Positions 1 through 13,073 are shown, counted from the first letter of the stretch. The stretch is 64,000 nt of DNA from Ctenosaura bakeri (GCA_948474755.1 CAOLHI010000080.1:372001-436000); one strand, 5' to 3'. Notes: a model not told the origin generated them from the letters alone. Numbers and translations are program-made.

Positions 1-1342
1 TGTTTTTACTTTTACATACATGAGCACTATCTATAGGCTGACAATAAAATCATAACTAATAATAGTAGCCTTCCTACCTAATTTGCCTAGGGGTCACCTT
101 TCTAGATGAAAGAAACTGTTGATATTGTTGGAGGCAGAATGGAAACAATTTGTATACTTGGCACAATCTTAGTGAAGCTTTGTTCATTTCCCCCCTGATG
201 ACATGACAACAATAAACCATTTTCCAGGTATTTATAATAGCTATTTAAGAGTTATAATTTCCTCAGCTATTATACAACAGGTGCAACAGAAATGTTACAT
301 AGGCAGCCAGTTGATTTGTTCTAGTCTACCAGATGACTTACCACATAGTAATGGGATTGACAGGAGAAGTAAATTATGGCCTGGTTTTGTTAGAACATGT
401 TCTGCAGTGGGTGGTTCTCTACAGAGAAGTGATTTGTAAAGGGTCTGCTTTAAAAGACTCACAGAATGGTGCACTCCGTCAGTTCCAGAACTGGGCAAGA
501 TGTGTGTGTGTACTTGTGTGTATGTGCATATGACATCTAGGACAGACCCAAGGAAAGGACTTTTTTTATATTACTATTTCAAACAGATAAGATCAGTTTA
601 TCTAACCAACATTATATAATCCAGAATGACAATGCAAAGCTTTACTCGCTGAACCATATTAGATTAGTGCTCAGCATGAAATAAATGAATAGAATAAAGT
701 AGTAGAATAGAATAAGTAGAATAAAACAAAACCTACTTTCAGTAATAACCTTGAATGAACCACAATGTGTGTTGTTGTTTTTTAGAGAAGGAGTAATACT
801 GGGAGGGAGGGAGCACAAACACACATGTAACAGTGTCTCCAATGCATCAGCGGATTGTAAAAGCTTCCTGCACTTACCTTAGGGCTTGTGCCAATCTTGA
901 ACATTATGCTGGAATACTATTTCTACTTTGCATATGCTTATGCCTCCCTCAGCCAGTCCTTACTCAGTTACATAACGTGATGCCTTATAGTTAACTACGG
1001 TCAGTAATGTCTGCATCTGACAGCTTTACATATGCAGATGATAGATATGAATGTGTGAACTACTCACCCTTAGCTGCAAGGTAAGACAACTCTATTTTTC
1101 TGTTCCACAATCAAGGCATTGCCAAACAGTGAATTTGTTACTCCAAATGAAGTTATCTTTGCTCTTATTGAGCAACATTTTTCTTCAGAATGGCAGACCA
1201 ATACTTATAATATGCTAATAATGAAAATGATAATATGACAGATGTGGATGTACAGTACCTTCTTCTGCTAATGTGCTTTGAAATGTTTTTTATTCACATT
1301 AGTTACACATACAGTTGTAGCAATGCAAGTAACTTTGAAGTT
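1..1342. other. Unique AT-rich intergenic or intronic DNA
   Basis: I see no gene, repeat family or RNA here. The longest open frames are under 80 codons and show no protein-like composition. A short GT-rich stretch lies near 500-530 and an imperfect ATAGAATA-type repeat near 690-725. Confidence 0.5.
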
Positions 1343-1690
1343 GTTTTTAATTGCTGACAAGTTGACTTCAGCTTATGAGGGCCTTATGTATGAGTGACTC
1401 CAAGTCACCCTGTGTCAACAGGCCTGCTTAGTTCCTTCCAACTCAAGGCCATGGCTTTCTCGATTGAGTCTATGCACTCATGTGGTCTTCTTCTGTTCCT
1501 ACTGTCTTCTACCTTGTCAAGCATCATTGTCTTTTCCAGTGAGTCATGGCTTCTCACAATATATCCAATATATCCAAAGTTTAGCCATCTTCGTTTCTAG
1601 GGAGAGTTCAGGTTTAATTTTCTCTTGAACCCATTTATTCATCCTTTCGGCAGTCCAAAGTTATTGTAGAACTGTCCTCTAGCACTACAG
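1343..1690 (-). mobile_element. RTE-BovB LINE fragment, 3' end, antisense
   Basis: Read on the minus strand, this matches the 3' end of the RTE-BovB LINE as I know it: the end of the reverse-transcriptase ORF (codons around the region that reads CTAGGGAGAGTTCAGG on the plus strand) followed by the short terminal block with CATAAG...GAAGTC...ACTTG. The 3' terminus is at the left, near 1343-1365. It is 5'-truncated and carries frame-breaking changes, so it is a dead copy. The same terminal block forms the tail of the SINEs elsewhere in the window, which fits the known dependence of Sauria SINEs on BovB. Confidence 0.75.
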
Positions 1691-2145
1691 TTCTGAGTTA
1701 CTGTTAACTAATGATAAAGGAAGGAAAAAGTATTTTGTCCTCCCAAATGGCAATAGATATTGTACTTTGAGTAACTGTATTCAAAGGTTATTTTTGGACC
1801 TAAAAAGTCTCAGAAGCTTCCATAGAGCATGGCCAATGACTCTGTCTAAGAACCATGGGTTCTTGTTCTAGGATTAACAGCATGATAGGAACTATGCAAA
1901 CTATCTGTGTGCATTCCTTGTGGTGTGGTGATGGTAACAAAAACTTCTTGTCATGTGCAGGTACTTTTAGTGATAGTCTCATCAGATCACTGCAGTATTT
2001 GGTGGATTTTTTTTTTTTTTTTTGCCATTAGTTAATTTTTTTAATTGATGGCAAAAATGTAGAGAGCCATGTAAATATCACAGGAAAACCCTGAGAGTGA
2101 CTGTCATTTGATTCACAGGGATAAATGCAATGGAAAAGAAAAAAA
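1691..2145. other. Unannotated stretch with a T-homopolymer
   Basis: Nothing gene-like is visible. A run of about 17 T lies at 2007-2023. The rest is AT-rich single-copy-looking sequence. Confidence 0.4.
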
Positions 2146-2149
2146 AAGT

Positions 2150-2590
2150 ACAAATCACATCTCTTTCATTTTGTGTCACCTTCTATGTGCTTTGCTTTTC
2201 CTTGCATACCCCTGAACCTCTCGCTCTGTCTTCCCTTTCCTCTTTCCTTCATGACTTTGTTTCACAATGCTTCCCTCATTTGTTCTGCAGCTGAACCCCT
2301 CTTCCTTCCTTGCCTCATGTCAGACCTCATATAAACTCCCCTCCACTCCTTCTTGATCACCATTGCTTGTATCACTCACTCTCCTTTCTCTCCTCACCTC
2401 ACCTTGTACCACCACCCTGGTCTTTCTTGTGCTTCCTATCACCTTCTGTCCGCCTCTCTTGGTTCTTGTGCTCTGCTGTTGCACCTGTCACCCTTGCTTT
2501 CCTCCTTTCCCTTCTCTTATCTCACCTCATGCTTTCTCTATGCCTCTTTCCCTTACTTCTTGTACTCCAGCATTTCTATATATCTATCCA
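2150..2590 (+). repeat. Long pyrimidine-rich, strand-asymmetric tract
   Basis: The plus strand is dominated by C and T for over 400 bases, with runs such as CTTCCTTCCT, TTCTCTCCTCACCTC and CCTCCTTTCCCTTCTCTT and few purine runs. The overlapping small open frames here (up to 113 codons) are rich in Leu, Ser, Pro and Phe, which follows from the base composition rather than from selection. A second, weaker tract runs from about 3050 to 3240. It could be degenerate microsatellite DNA or a stretch able to form triplex DNA. Confidence 0.55.
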
Positions 2591-3299
2591 GTCTCGGCAG
2601 CCAGCCAAGATTTACAGCTCTCTAATTAGAGTCTCTTATCAGCAGCCATGAGCGAAATTTATAACAGTTTGTTAGCCAGTTACCCGTTGTTGTTTTCACA
2701 ATCAGAGTCTGTAGTAAATTCAGAGCAACAGTCCAGTAGCGAAGTCCATACACGAGGCAAGGGTCAAGGTTTCCAGGAACACAAGCAAAAGAGGTGTGCT
2801 GCTTCCACTGATAAGATCAGTTGTTTGCAACAGCGTCTTTTGATCCCTTTTCTTGTTGATATAGGCTGATAGCATCCCCCAGCTGTTTGCCTAATTGATG
2901 TGTCCTTGCTATACAAACACTTTGAGTCTCCTGGGTTCTCCCTTTTTCACATATACTAGCTGATCTAAGCATTGTCCCTTTCATGTCTCTGTGTTGTGGC
3001 TGTCAGAAAGGGTGCTGTCTGGGTCCTGGGATGGGACATGACAATATCAGCTTTCTTCCCTTTTTTCCCCTCAGTTTGATCTGCCACACTCATTCTCTTG
3101 CAACCTGTGACCACCTGGAGTACTGCCTCCCTTCCCTCCCTTTCCTTATTCTGCTGTCATCCTTTCTTCCTTTGCAGCTTCAGTTGCAGCTGTACCTCCA
3201 TTCATGTCTTCCTCTCTCTTTTCATTCCGTGCTGCTGTCAGCCCTCTAAAGAATCTGTGTCTGACATAGCTGCCAGTGCTGCTTTAAACAGAGTTGGGT

Positions 3300-6200
3300 G
3301 AAAGTAGTGCCATTGTTGCTAAATTACAAGGAAAAGGGAAAGAAAAAGATGGAGGAAGTTGTAGCAGGGTAGCATTGCAAGGCATGCAAGATGGAGTGGA
3401 GGAAAGGTAGAAATAATGGAGATGGCTATTTTCCTTCCACATCAGGCTGTGGGAAAACCCTAATAGCCATTCATAAAATTGTTTTCTGGACATCTTATCA
3501 ACATAAATAATGCTGCTACATCATGCATGTCAAGAAAAAAAAAAGACTCTGTGGAACAGTGATTAAACAACAATAATTATGTTGCAGATTTGACCCTGCT
3601 TTCTTGTATTCTTCCTCCTTTGTTCCAATGACTCCACTTTTTTTCTGCACAATCTTTGAAAGAAACTCTGCAAAACAGGATTTGGCTCAATTTTAATCAA
3701 AAAGCTTGACTTTCTTCTAGAGTTGTAACATTGACCCAAGGAACTGGATATTAGTACTGAAAAACAAAGGGAAATGCCTGACATTATAACTCCATTGCAA
3801 AGTTATATCAGTCATAGGTGTGAGCCTTTGCACATTGGCTAAACACACTCAAAGTCAGGGAGGGGCAGGTTGTTTTTTTTCACTAAAAACTAATGGACAA
3901 AAAAGTGCTGGACATTTTGCCACATTACTCCACTCCAACAAGGTCATAGGCTTTTTTTTCTTCAAATTAAAGTTTGAAATCTAGTCCAGAAGTTTGGAAT
4001 CTAGTCCAGATGACGGTCAAAACAGGTGGCATGACTCAAAATTAGCAGAAAAGCCATCTAGAGGGTACAGCAGCCCTATAGTACATACTTTTTCTAGTCT
4101 TCTCATCTTATACATGGCTTTCCAAAAAGTTAGTACATGCATGCCTTAATTTGTATTTGAAGCCTTTAGATTACAACTGACTTTATTTTAAAGGTCTTCG
4201 TGGAAACTTAACAATTCTTATGTGTGTGGGAGGTGCGGGGAGGGAGAGGAATAGGAGAGAAACAAAGAGAGATTTATGGTTTGTGATGCTTTCAACCTAG
4301 TAGGATCACTTGGTTTCTCAGCTTGAAATTTAGTGGTATATGTATAATAGCTAGGTGTTGGAGCATGAGACATCAGACTGTATTTAGACATTTGTTTATT
4401 TAGCCCTGCAAATGTTTCTGGAGCCATACTCAAAGAAGAGGGACAGATTAACTTCCCATCAGGATATTATTATGATTCAGTGGAGTGATTAAATGAGCCT
4501 GTAGTTACCCTGGATTTGAACTAGAATCTGTCTGCAATGACTTCTAGTCAGAGAATGTAATTCCAGAAGTCGCCTCCTTCCATTAGCAGTAAGCAGATCC
4601 AAGACAAAGTCTTTTTTCTGTAGAAACTCAGAATCCTGGCTGCATTCGCATTTTTCCACTGAGTTATGAGGCATCGGAAACCAATGTTTTGATCTGAATG
4701 ACATTTTACAAAGCACAAATGCTCCATGAGCTGAAAAAGTCTCTGCAGCATGTTTCAGACTGAAAAATCTGTGTTTGTAAACAAGACATACATCATTAAA
4801 ATGAGTTGATCATCCATTTTTATAGACTAATAATTGTGTGAGCACTGACAAACAGACAAATACAAGTCACAGAAACAAAGCAGATCCCACCTATATGGAG
4901 CCAGCCTGTTTAATGTCATACAGTTCCCCTAGTCTACAGAGAAATACACAGCACGTCAAGCAGTATCTTATAGTCCACCGGGTGCTTGATGAATTCTTTG
5001 GCTTTGTAGCCTGACTTGAATGTCTGCCCACTAAAAGGGAGAAGAGGAAGGAAATACCTCAAAATTGTGTGGATATGCAGCTGCTGAAAATGTCTGATTG
5101 GCCCCAAAGTCTTCCAGAGGCAATATATACAGGCTGTGCTCTCTGGTACTTTTCAGTATGTGCCACTTTTGAGAGACAAAATGCAGCACTGCAATAGAGC
5201 TAGAGCTCATAGGGTTGTGACACAGGAACAATTTCAATTGTGGCAATGAGGAGGAGGACGAGAAGGATACTGTTCTCTACCACTCTTGGGTTTCTCTTTG
5301 AGCTTGGCTGCAGACCTTGCAATAACTAGATATGCAGTTACGTATTTTCACAGCAACAGTATGTCAGCGTCAGTAACCTATATTTTGTTGTAAAATATTC
5401 AGGGACAGCTTGGCCTTTGGTAGGTCAATAAAGATGCATTAGCTCTATAAGCAAACTTTTCCTGGTGGAGATTAAAACTGCCAGAATTGTTTGTTGATAC
5501 AGATAAGGAGAGGGCAACTTGTAGGGTTGGCTGCATTGCTGATTAGCTGAACAGAAGCTGTACCTATCACTTATCATGCCCCAGCTCCAGGATTCAGGTG
5601 CAAAAGAAGATATGATCCTCCCCAACAGCCACAACACAGACACATAAACAGGACAGTACTTACTGCAGCTCAGCATAGATGAGAAAGGAGGGGCTCACAA
5701 GATTCAGAGTATTTATATAGAGAGGTGGTATTAATTAGGCAGACAGCTGTGAGAGGCTCTTGGCCAATAAATACAAGGGATGGGGTGAGGATAAATCTGT
5801 TTCAGACAACTGGTATTACTGGTAGAAGCAACATATTCGTAATTTTGGATCTTTGGCTCATGTTCCTGGAAAACCTTGACACTCACTTTGTGTGCTGACT
5901 ACACTGCTGGATACTCCCTTGAACTGACACTTTGAAATTATTACTGATTTGGACTGATGAAACAAAACAAAACAAAAAACAGTAACTGATTGATAAACCT
6001 TTGTTAACTTTGTCGGTGGCTGCTACAATAGACTCTACTGGAGGACTGCGAACAGTGGCTGGCTATCTGGACAAGATATTACTACACTTTTAGATTTGCT
6101 GCTGCTAAGGCACAGATGTGGATTGCGTGGTGCTGGCAGGATCACAAAGTAGCTACAGAGACAGGGGAAAAGTTGTGATACAGTTCATCATAGCTGACTG

Positions 6201-7160
6201 AAAGTGCCTTTTTGCACTCTTCCATGAGGCAGGGTTACAGAGGCTGTCACCATGAGCATCTATGTTTTAGAATTTACCACTGCTCTGTTCACAACATCTC
6301 GTCAGATGTGTTCTACACTGCTCAGTTGGCACTTCATTCAAAATTAGATGGACCCTGGTCTCACGTCTGTCTCTTTTATTGTTTTATGCTGTCAACTATC
6401 AAGTGTACTGATAGTGCTATATGAATTAACAACAGCTGTAACAAGTGTTGGTGAGTGAATCAGGATGAGGAAAGGCCAAGAGGAGTCCTTTTCTCAGAGA
6501 TGGAGGGAACAGTAAAATTACAAGGGTACCTGAGGAAACCACTCTAAAACCAGCTTCCTCTGATACTATATCAGCCTTGTGGTATTATGGTATTCTTCAG
6601 CCTTGACTGTATTACTAATAGGATGACTGTTGAGGCATCCTACTAGTAATAATCAAAAAATTATATAGAGTGATCATAGGAACAGTTCAGTGTGCAGATC
6701 CTGAAAGCCAGAAGCTAACAAGAATGCTTCCATGCTCATATGTCCTTCCTTGTTATCAAAGAAGAAGATCAAGCTAGAAAAGTGGGAAGAATGCCACAGG
6801 TCAGAGTACTTGTAGTGTATGCCAAAGGTTGCATCTTTGGGTCTACGTTTGCCAGTAGACTTTTCTTCAACACCAGCTGGGGCTGGGAAAGATCCTTTTA
6901 CAGAATCAACCACTGACAGTCATTGACAGTACTAAGCTCCTTGAGCTCCTGTGTTCACTGGAAAATGTGAGTACTGATATAATGTGGCAGATTACAATGA
7001 ACTGGTACATTGTACATTACAATGAACTGGTAGAGGGGGGAGTCTTCCAGAGGCAATATACACATAAGGTATGTGTTTATACTTTGTTGAAAACCTTGCG
7101 CTCCAAGTAACTTTGTCCTATCAAAGTTGCAAAGTCTATGAATTTTAGCTAGTATCTCTC
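3300..7160. other. Unique AT-rich DNA with short local duplications
   Basis: No exon or named repeat is supported. Short tandem duplications are visible: AATCTAGTCCAGA occurs twice near 3976-4012, and ATTACAATGAACTGGTA occurs twice at about 6989-7033. A near-perfect hairpin lies at 6611-6650. The 20-mer AGTCTTCCAGAGGCAATATA occurs near 5107 and again near 7040, with unrelated flanks. Confidence 0.45.
6611..6650. repeat. 15-bp inverted repeat (hairpin)
   Basis: The arms ATTACTAATAGGATG (6611-6625) and CATCCTACTAGTAAT (6636-6650) pair with one mismatch around a 10-base loop. No U-run or gene lies beside it, so it is not a terminator. It is probably a small foldback. Confidence 0.6.
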
Positions 7161-7162
7161 TC

Positions 7163-7169
7163 CCTCACT

Positions 7170-7203
<34 letters not shown>

Positions 7204-7222
7204 ATATATATATATATATTTG
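7163..7222. repeat. Compound (TC)n(TA)n microsatellite
   Basis: A CT-dinucleotide run is followed directly by a TA run. It abuts the A-rich or T-rich tail of the antisense SINE that starts at about 7229. Microsatellites commonly grow from SINE tails. Confidence 0.9.
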
Positions 7223-7228
7223 TATTTG

Positions 7229-7345
7229 TATTTGTGGTTGTGTGCCTTGAAGTCATTTCTGACTTATGGTAACCTTAAAGTGAATCTATCAACAGGTTTA
7301 CTTGCTTGAATTTGTTCAGAGGAAGTTTGCCCTTGCCTTCAGGGG
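7229..7345 (-). mobile_element. Sauria-type SINE, 3' half, antisense
   Basis: The minus strand carries the SINE tail (CATAAGTCAGAAATGACTT then AAGGCACACAACCACAA) preceded by the AAGGCAAGGGCAAACTTCCTC block. Both are seen in the better copies at 43.1, 46.4 and 47.6 kb. The tRNA-derived head is missing. From about 7350 to 7470 there follows what looks like half of a palindromic MITE (AGAGAATTCTAAG ... GGATTCTGTAGGATGGA). Confidence 0.7.
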
Positions 7346-7479
7346 AGTGCACTAAAGGCCTCTAGTAGAGAATTCTAAGTGTCTCACTACTAAATTATAA
7401 TTCACAAGGATTCTGTAGGATGGAATCACGACAGCCAAACTCTGCAGTGTGGACACACTCTCAGTTAACATCCCCAGTC

Positions 7480-8542
7480 CCTGCTATCAGGCCTACCGGA
7501 ACACATTCTGATAAACTGTTTACTAATTTACCTGTATATAGGTAAGTTAGTTCATTTTATTTTTTAAGTATCTCTATTTATTTTTTAAAGACTTGTTTCC
7601 TTTTCCATTCTGTTTACGTTCACTATGTACATAAGTATTTGTGTAATTCCCACCCCCACTCATTTTCACTGTCTGCTGTGTGAGGCAAACCATATAACTT
7701 TCCATGGAATGTAATGATTTCCTTGACTTTTGCAGACCTTCTCAGTAAATTGCTCTCTTCTTGTGTAATGGGCACTTATATGGATAATGTCTTTATTTTT
7801 TTATTTATTAATGGATAGGATTACTTGCTGTGAGACATTAGTGACATTGTCGTGTCAGTGGTTCACTCCTAGAAGCTGTACTAAATAATGTCTGGAGGAA
7901 CGAAAGAACACATATCCTCAAATTAGTCAAATTGAGCTTTTAATCCTCTCTAAGAATATCTGCTGTAACTGTCATTCAGACTTGGGGAGTTGTGAGAATG
8001 AACTTCTCTCCTCTTGTACATATGAAATAATAAAGAGACAGGAGCTGAGTAGAAGAAAAAAAATTCTGCACATTGTATTGTCGAAAATGAATGGCTTTTT
8101 TAAAAAAAGGAGAAGAAAAAATGAGTGAAATTCACAGATTGGCTGAAGGGTTCATGTTTTAGTCTCAGTCATGATAAGTGAATCGCTTGTCCTTCACAGC
8201 ATGGCCAAGGAATCTGCAGCCTCCTTTGCTTCTCATACTTTATTTTAAACCCAGTGGAAGATATTTGTGAAACAATTCTTGCCATGGGCATTTTTCACAT
8301 CAGCAAGTGTGGGCAACCATGGAAGCTGTTTGGTGATGGAGCACGGTTAATGGTGGTGGTGGGGAATCTATATATGCAGCATCCTTAGCCACCCCACAGT
8401 GACACGGTGAACTGGAAAAAATCATACACAACAATTCTAAAGCACTCTGAGAATATGGAAGAATGTAATCCACTTTCATAAGGGAAGAAAACGTTTTTCA
8501 AAATATTGGAGAATAGATTTTAGTACTGCATTGGCTGAGATT
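7480..8542. other. Unannotated AT-rich DNA
   Basis: I see no gene or named repeat. Short A or T homopolymers and weak direct repeats only. Confidence 0.4.
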
Positions 8543-8734
8543 CAGAGGGGCATAGTGGTTTCAGTATTGAACTACAACCTTGGAGACCAGGATTCAATTC
8601 CCTGCTTGGCCACATAAACCCTCTAGGTGACCTTGGGAGTGTCACACACTCTCAGCCTAGAAAACGCTATGAAAGGTTCACCTTAGGATTGCCATAAGTT
8701 GGAAACGACTTGAAGGCACCCAAAAATAAAACAG
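8543..8734 (+). mobile_element. tRNA-headed SINE with BovB-like tail
   Basis: The head carries a Pol III B-box-like segment (GATTCAATTCCCTGC, matching GGTTCGAATCC in form) about 60 bases in. The body contains GACCTTGGGAGTGTCAC, and the tail reads CCATAAGTTGGAAACGACTT then GAAGGCAC before an A-rich end. This is the full Sauria-SINE order. Substitutions throughout show an old copy. Confidence 0.8.
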
Positions 8735-9174
8735 CATTACCCATACTGAACAGAGAGCAATGGAAGATGCTTGAGGTTACAATGGAAGGATCTCTCAGGC
8801 TGTGGTGCCTCTTAATGTTACTTAACCTGGATGGACTTTCACAAGATCATTTCATTTCATCATTTTGATGCTGGGAAGAAAATTCAGCAAATGGGTACAA
8901 AAGGTCCAACAAATCTCTTCCCTTCCCACTCTGTCATGTCTGTTTATTCAATATGATCACATCTGTTAAACCAAAGTTTCTCATGATGACCAGGTTGGAA
9001 TAAGCAGTCACTGCCATAGGCTTTTTTCACATTTTGTGTCTTCATTTTCCTGATTTTGTTATATTGGAACATTATTGTATGTAACTGAGATCCCTTTTGA
9101 ATGTAAATAAATTTTTAAAATGTTTAAAAAAGATTTTCTCTGCAACATTCTGAAGCTGAACTAGTAAACTATGA

Positions 9175-10212
9175 GTGTACTCACACTACATAGTTGTAGG
9201 AGTTAGGTACTTTATAGGTCACAGCTGTATCCTACAGAATCCTAGAATTTGTAGTTACTTATTATCTTTCTCTAGAAGCTGGAGTTCAAGAGCGTTGGTC
9301 TCTAGCAGAGAAGCATGGGATCCTGACTTACTGGGAGTCCCTGCTGGCTGCATGACTGTGTTGATGAACTACAATTTTCTGTGCCTGGTGGCTCTTCTTC
9401 TTTTTAGAATGACCTACACACAGTGCAGACTCTTTGCAAACATTGAGAGCATCCATCCATACAAGCAGCTGGTTGGCTGGAAGCGAGGGTCCCCAGCACA
9501 GATATCAGAAGTAGAAGTCTCCACTTGGGTCTGCCTCAGAAGGATATAAAGACACCCAGAAGTGTTGACTTAGAAGAGTTACCAGCATGGTAGGACATTC
9601 TAAGGTGACATCTGGGAGCGCAATGACAGCTCATCCAGACATTTCCTTCAGATTTGAAGCTCCCTATTGGCTGGAAAGAATTCATCTTTCTGACTTGGGC
9701 AGGATATTCGGTTGTACAGGAGTCAAGAAGTGCTATGATCTTGGTCATAGCTGTGGAAACTGACAGGTTAGCCCACCTTTTTCTGGTGATGTGCACAGTA
9801 GGTAGGATTCAATTTGTATGGAAATCCTATGTGTCCTTTTCTCCCACTTCAGGGACTTGAGCTGAGGTAATAACTACTATCTGTAGGAAACATACAATAA
9901 CTTCCACACATGTGGATCCCAGTTACTCCCATCTTGTAGATTTCCCTCCAGTGGGTGGTCTGGAAGCAGAATACCATCAGCTCAAATTGAACTGTTCAAT
10001 AACTGTCTCAACCTACGCTGAGCAGAGGTTCTAACAGCTGTAACCAATAAAGTTATGGCCATTTCAATTCTGACATTATCTCCTGTGTATTAATGCGGGT
10101 CTTGTCACCCGAGCTAATCCAATGATTTTGAGCAACTCTACAAAATCACAAATCCTAGGGTTCTGTAGGATAGAGCCATGCTGCTTAAAGTGGTGTATTA
10201 TAACTGTGTGGT
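9175..10212. mobile_element. Possible 1-kb inverted-repeat DNA transposon
   Basis: The first ~80 bases (TAGTTGTA, AGGTACTTTATAGG, TGTATCCTACAGAATCCTAG) reappear inverted at about 10140-10212 (AATCCTAGGGTTCTGTAGGATA, TATTATAACTGTGTGG). That gives long degenerate terminal inverted repeats about 1 kb apart. The interior holds no transposase that I recognise. The 124-codon plus-strand frame at 9175-9549 begins in the inverted repeat itself and is not protein-like. No clear target duplication was found, so the boundaries are approximate. Confidence 0.42.
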
Positions 10213-10438
10213 ATAGACGCACTAAAATTCAAGTTATCTGCACTTATTAGAACATCATTTCATTATTAAATACAGCCTAACATTTTAATTTGTAGAGATC
10301 ATTTGAACCATAGGAATCTGGTTTAGAGAACCCTAAGTGGTGGTTTAACAAACCTGAAAATGTTTCATGTTAAGATGCACGAGAAAGGGGATTCAGATCC
10401 TTCCTGGGAAGATCCCACAGGAACAGAGATCAATGTTA

Positions 10439-11725
10439 TTCATAGAATCATAGAGTTGGAAGAGACCACAGGGGCCATCCAGTTCAACCCCCTGCTAAGC
10501 AGGAACACACATCAAAGCATTCCCAACAGATGGCCATCCAGCCTCTTCTTAAAAACCTCCAAAGAAGGAGACTCCACCACACTCCGAGGCAGCATTTTCC
10601 ACTGCTGGACAGCTCTGACCGTTAGAAAGTTCTTCCTGCAGTTCAGGTGGAATCTCCTTTCCTGCAGCTTGAATCCATTGCTCCTTGTCCTAGTCTCTGG
10701 AGCAGTGGAAAGCAAGCCTGCTCCCTCCTCGACATGACATCCCTTCAAATAGTTAAACGTGGCTATCACATCACTTCTTAGCCTTCTCTTCTGAGGAGTA
10801 AACATCCTCTGCTCAGGGCTTCCAGACACTCCACCATTTTGGTAGCCCTCCTCTGGACATGTTCCAGCTTATCAATATCCTTCTTGAATTAAGGTGCCTA
10901 GAACTGGACACAGTATTCCAAATGAAGTCTAAGCAATGCAGAATAGAGTGGTACCATTACCTCCCTTGATCTAGAACCATACTTCTATTGATGCAACCAA
11001 TAATCACATTGGCTTTCTTGATTGCTGCATCAGACTGCTGACTCATATTCAGCTCATGATCTACCGAAACTCCTAGATCCCTTTCACACATACTGTTATC
11101 CAACCATGTGCCCCTCATCCTATATTTGTGCATTCCATTTTTTCCTGCCTAAGTGTAGAACTTATATTTCTCTCTGTTGAAGTTTATTTTGTTAGCTTTG
11201 GCCCAGCTCTCCAATCTGTCAAGGTCATTTTGAATTTTGATCCTGTCCTCTGGCATATTAACAACCCTTTCCAATTTAGTGTCATCTGCAATTTGATCAG
11301 CATGCCTTCTACTCCTTTTTCCAAGTCACTGATAAAGATGTTGAATAGCACTGGACAGAATCCTATGGCACCCCACTAGTCACTTCTCTCCAGGATGAAA
11401 AGCAGCCATTGGTGAGCACCCTTTGGGTTCAATCGGTTAACCAATTACCAATCCACCTAACAGTAGCCCTGTTCAGCCCACATTTTACTAGCTTCTTTGC
11501 AAGAATGTCATGGGGAACTTTGTCAAAGGTTTACTGAAATCAAGACATGCTATGTCCACAACATTCCCTTCATCTATCAAGCTTGTAACTCTATTGTAAA
11601 AAGAGATAAAATTAGTCTGGCATGACTTATTTCTGAGAAATCCAGATTACAGCATTGCTTTCTAAGTAATTACACACTGACTGTTTAATGATCTGCTCTA
11701 GGATCTTTCCTTTCACCAAACAATG
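10439..11725 (-). mobile_element. CR1 LINE, 5'-truncated, antisense
   Basis: The left edge carries the typical CR1 3' terminus in reverse (ATAGAATCATAGAGTTGGAAG, here starting near 10442). Moving right one reads, in reverse, the end of ORF2: the [31 protein letters not shown] and KRRLRSDVIATFNYLKGC segments of the minus-strand frame at 10512-10829. The reverse-transcriptase part follows, including the complement of a G-V-P-Q-G-S-type motif near 11370-11385. Frameshifts and stops separate these pieces, so it encodes no working protein. CR1 retrotransposes by target-primed reverse transcription and is usually 5'-truncated, as here. Confidence 0.92.
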
Positions 11726-12884
11726 GTTCAAACCAAGCTCTTTAAAGACCAGTTTTAGGTCTTAATTTATCAAACTGAGAAACACAAGGATTGGAGTAAG
11801 AGTCTTTCTACATACTAGACAATTTTCAAGATAACATAGCCATTTTTGGATACACGCCAAACTATATACTGTTCTGGAAAGAATATATTAGCTATTTTGA
11901 AAAAGTGTTGCAATTCTTGGATAACATTTGATTCCTTTAGCATGCCAAAACTTTATGGTGTTCTTTGAACACTTTTTCAGACTTGACTTGACAATGCAAA
12001 TCCTCTGTCTTTTTCTCTCTCTTTCTCTCAATTCAACCATGGTTATATTTTTCAACTTCTTCTGTCAGGATAAGTCTTTGAAGGCATAAATAAGGAGAGG
12101 AAACTCTTATCGAAGATATTGTGTTAAGTGACAGAAATACTGACAAATTTTGAAAAGCAAATGGAAACGTGGAAAGGGAAAAGTGATCTTTTATAACCTC
12201 ACCTCTGAATAGCACCAGCATTTCTTATTCCAAACAACCACCCAAGGGAGAGATCGTGACTGACTGCCCCAGTAGGTGCTTTTAAATTTTGAAGGCCAAC
12301 AGAATTACATTACTATGAGTGTAAGTATGTCAGAAATAAGTCAAACCATGCTAAAACTAAGTATGGAGAGAAATTCATCAGGTTCTGATTTCCCACAAAA
12401 ATATTCAGTTTTATAATTTTGCAAGACTGGCAAAAGAAAGAAGAGCATCTCATTTCAGAAATCTGTGCAAATGCACAAATCTATGTCCATGTTGAAATAA
12501 TGCACACAGTTAAAAAAGAGCATATTTGAAAATGTCCACCAATACACTTTAGTCAACAAGAGAAATATGTATAAATTTCTGTACATGACAAAATTGTACA
12601 TTTAAAAATATCCACAAAAATGAAAACACTGTTCCATGAGGCAAAGGGAGGAATGTATCAAAATCCAATATGAGACTGGATTCCAAGAAGAATGCTACTG
12701 GGATTCTGAAAAATGCAACAAAGACAGTACTGAGATACTTCAAAATCTATAGGAATAAAATATCTGTATCAGAAATTATGGGAAAGGATTCATTGCCTTT
12801 TGGCCCTCTGTAATGAAAGTTTCCTCGGAATTTATATAAATAATATTAAATTTCTCTCTGTTTGTTCCCAATTATATTATTCAT
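11726..12884. other. Unannotated AT-rich DNA
   Basis: I find no exon or RNA gene. The right part (12.4-12.8 kb) has several AAATTGTACATTTAAAAAT-like AT-rich stretches. No repeat family was recognised. Confidence 0.4.
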
Positions 12885-13073
12885 TCGTCCCACACTGCCC
12901 AAGCATCGCGGGTGGCGGGGGGGACGGCCTTTGCCGCCCTCCCGCGATGCGAGATCGCATCGTGGTGGCCGACAGGAGGAGGTGGGGCTGGGCCTGGTAT
13001 TTAGAGCCTGCCCCGCCTCTCCAGCGGCCATAAGCTCTGTCTGCGATCTCGTTATTTCGTGGGTAGGGCGGCA
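12885..13073. mobile_element. CpG-rich 189-bp insertion of unknown family
   Basis: A sharply GC- and CpG-rich block sits in AT-rich DNA. It is flanked by ATTCAT on both sides (12879-12884 and 13074-13079), a likely 6-bp target duplication. Inside is a hairpin, CATCGCGGGTGGCGG pairing with CCGCCCTCCCGCGATG, followed by GCGATGCGAGATCGCATCG, itself nearly palindromic. Retained CpGs suggest a young insertion. It could be a MITE or part of an LTR. The four overlapping open frames here exist because GC-rich DNA has few stops. Confidence 0.55.

Noticed and set aside
5096..7065. Shared 20-mer AGTCTTCCAGAGGCAATATA at two sites
   Set aside because: The flanks are unrelated and there is no third copy, so it cannot be called a repeat family.
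9175..9549. 124-codon plus-strand frame
   Set aside because: Starts in a terminal inverted repeat; no domain or conserved composition.
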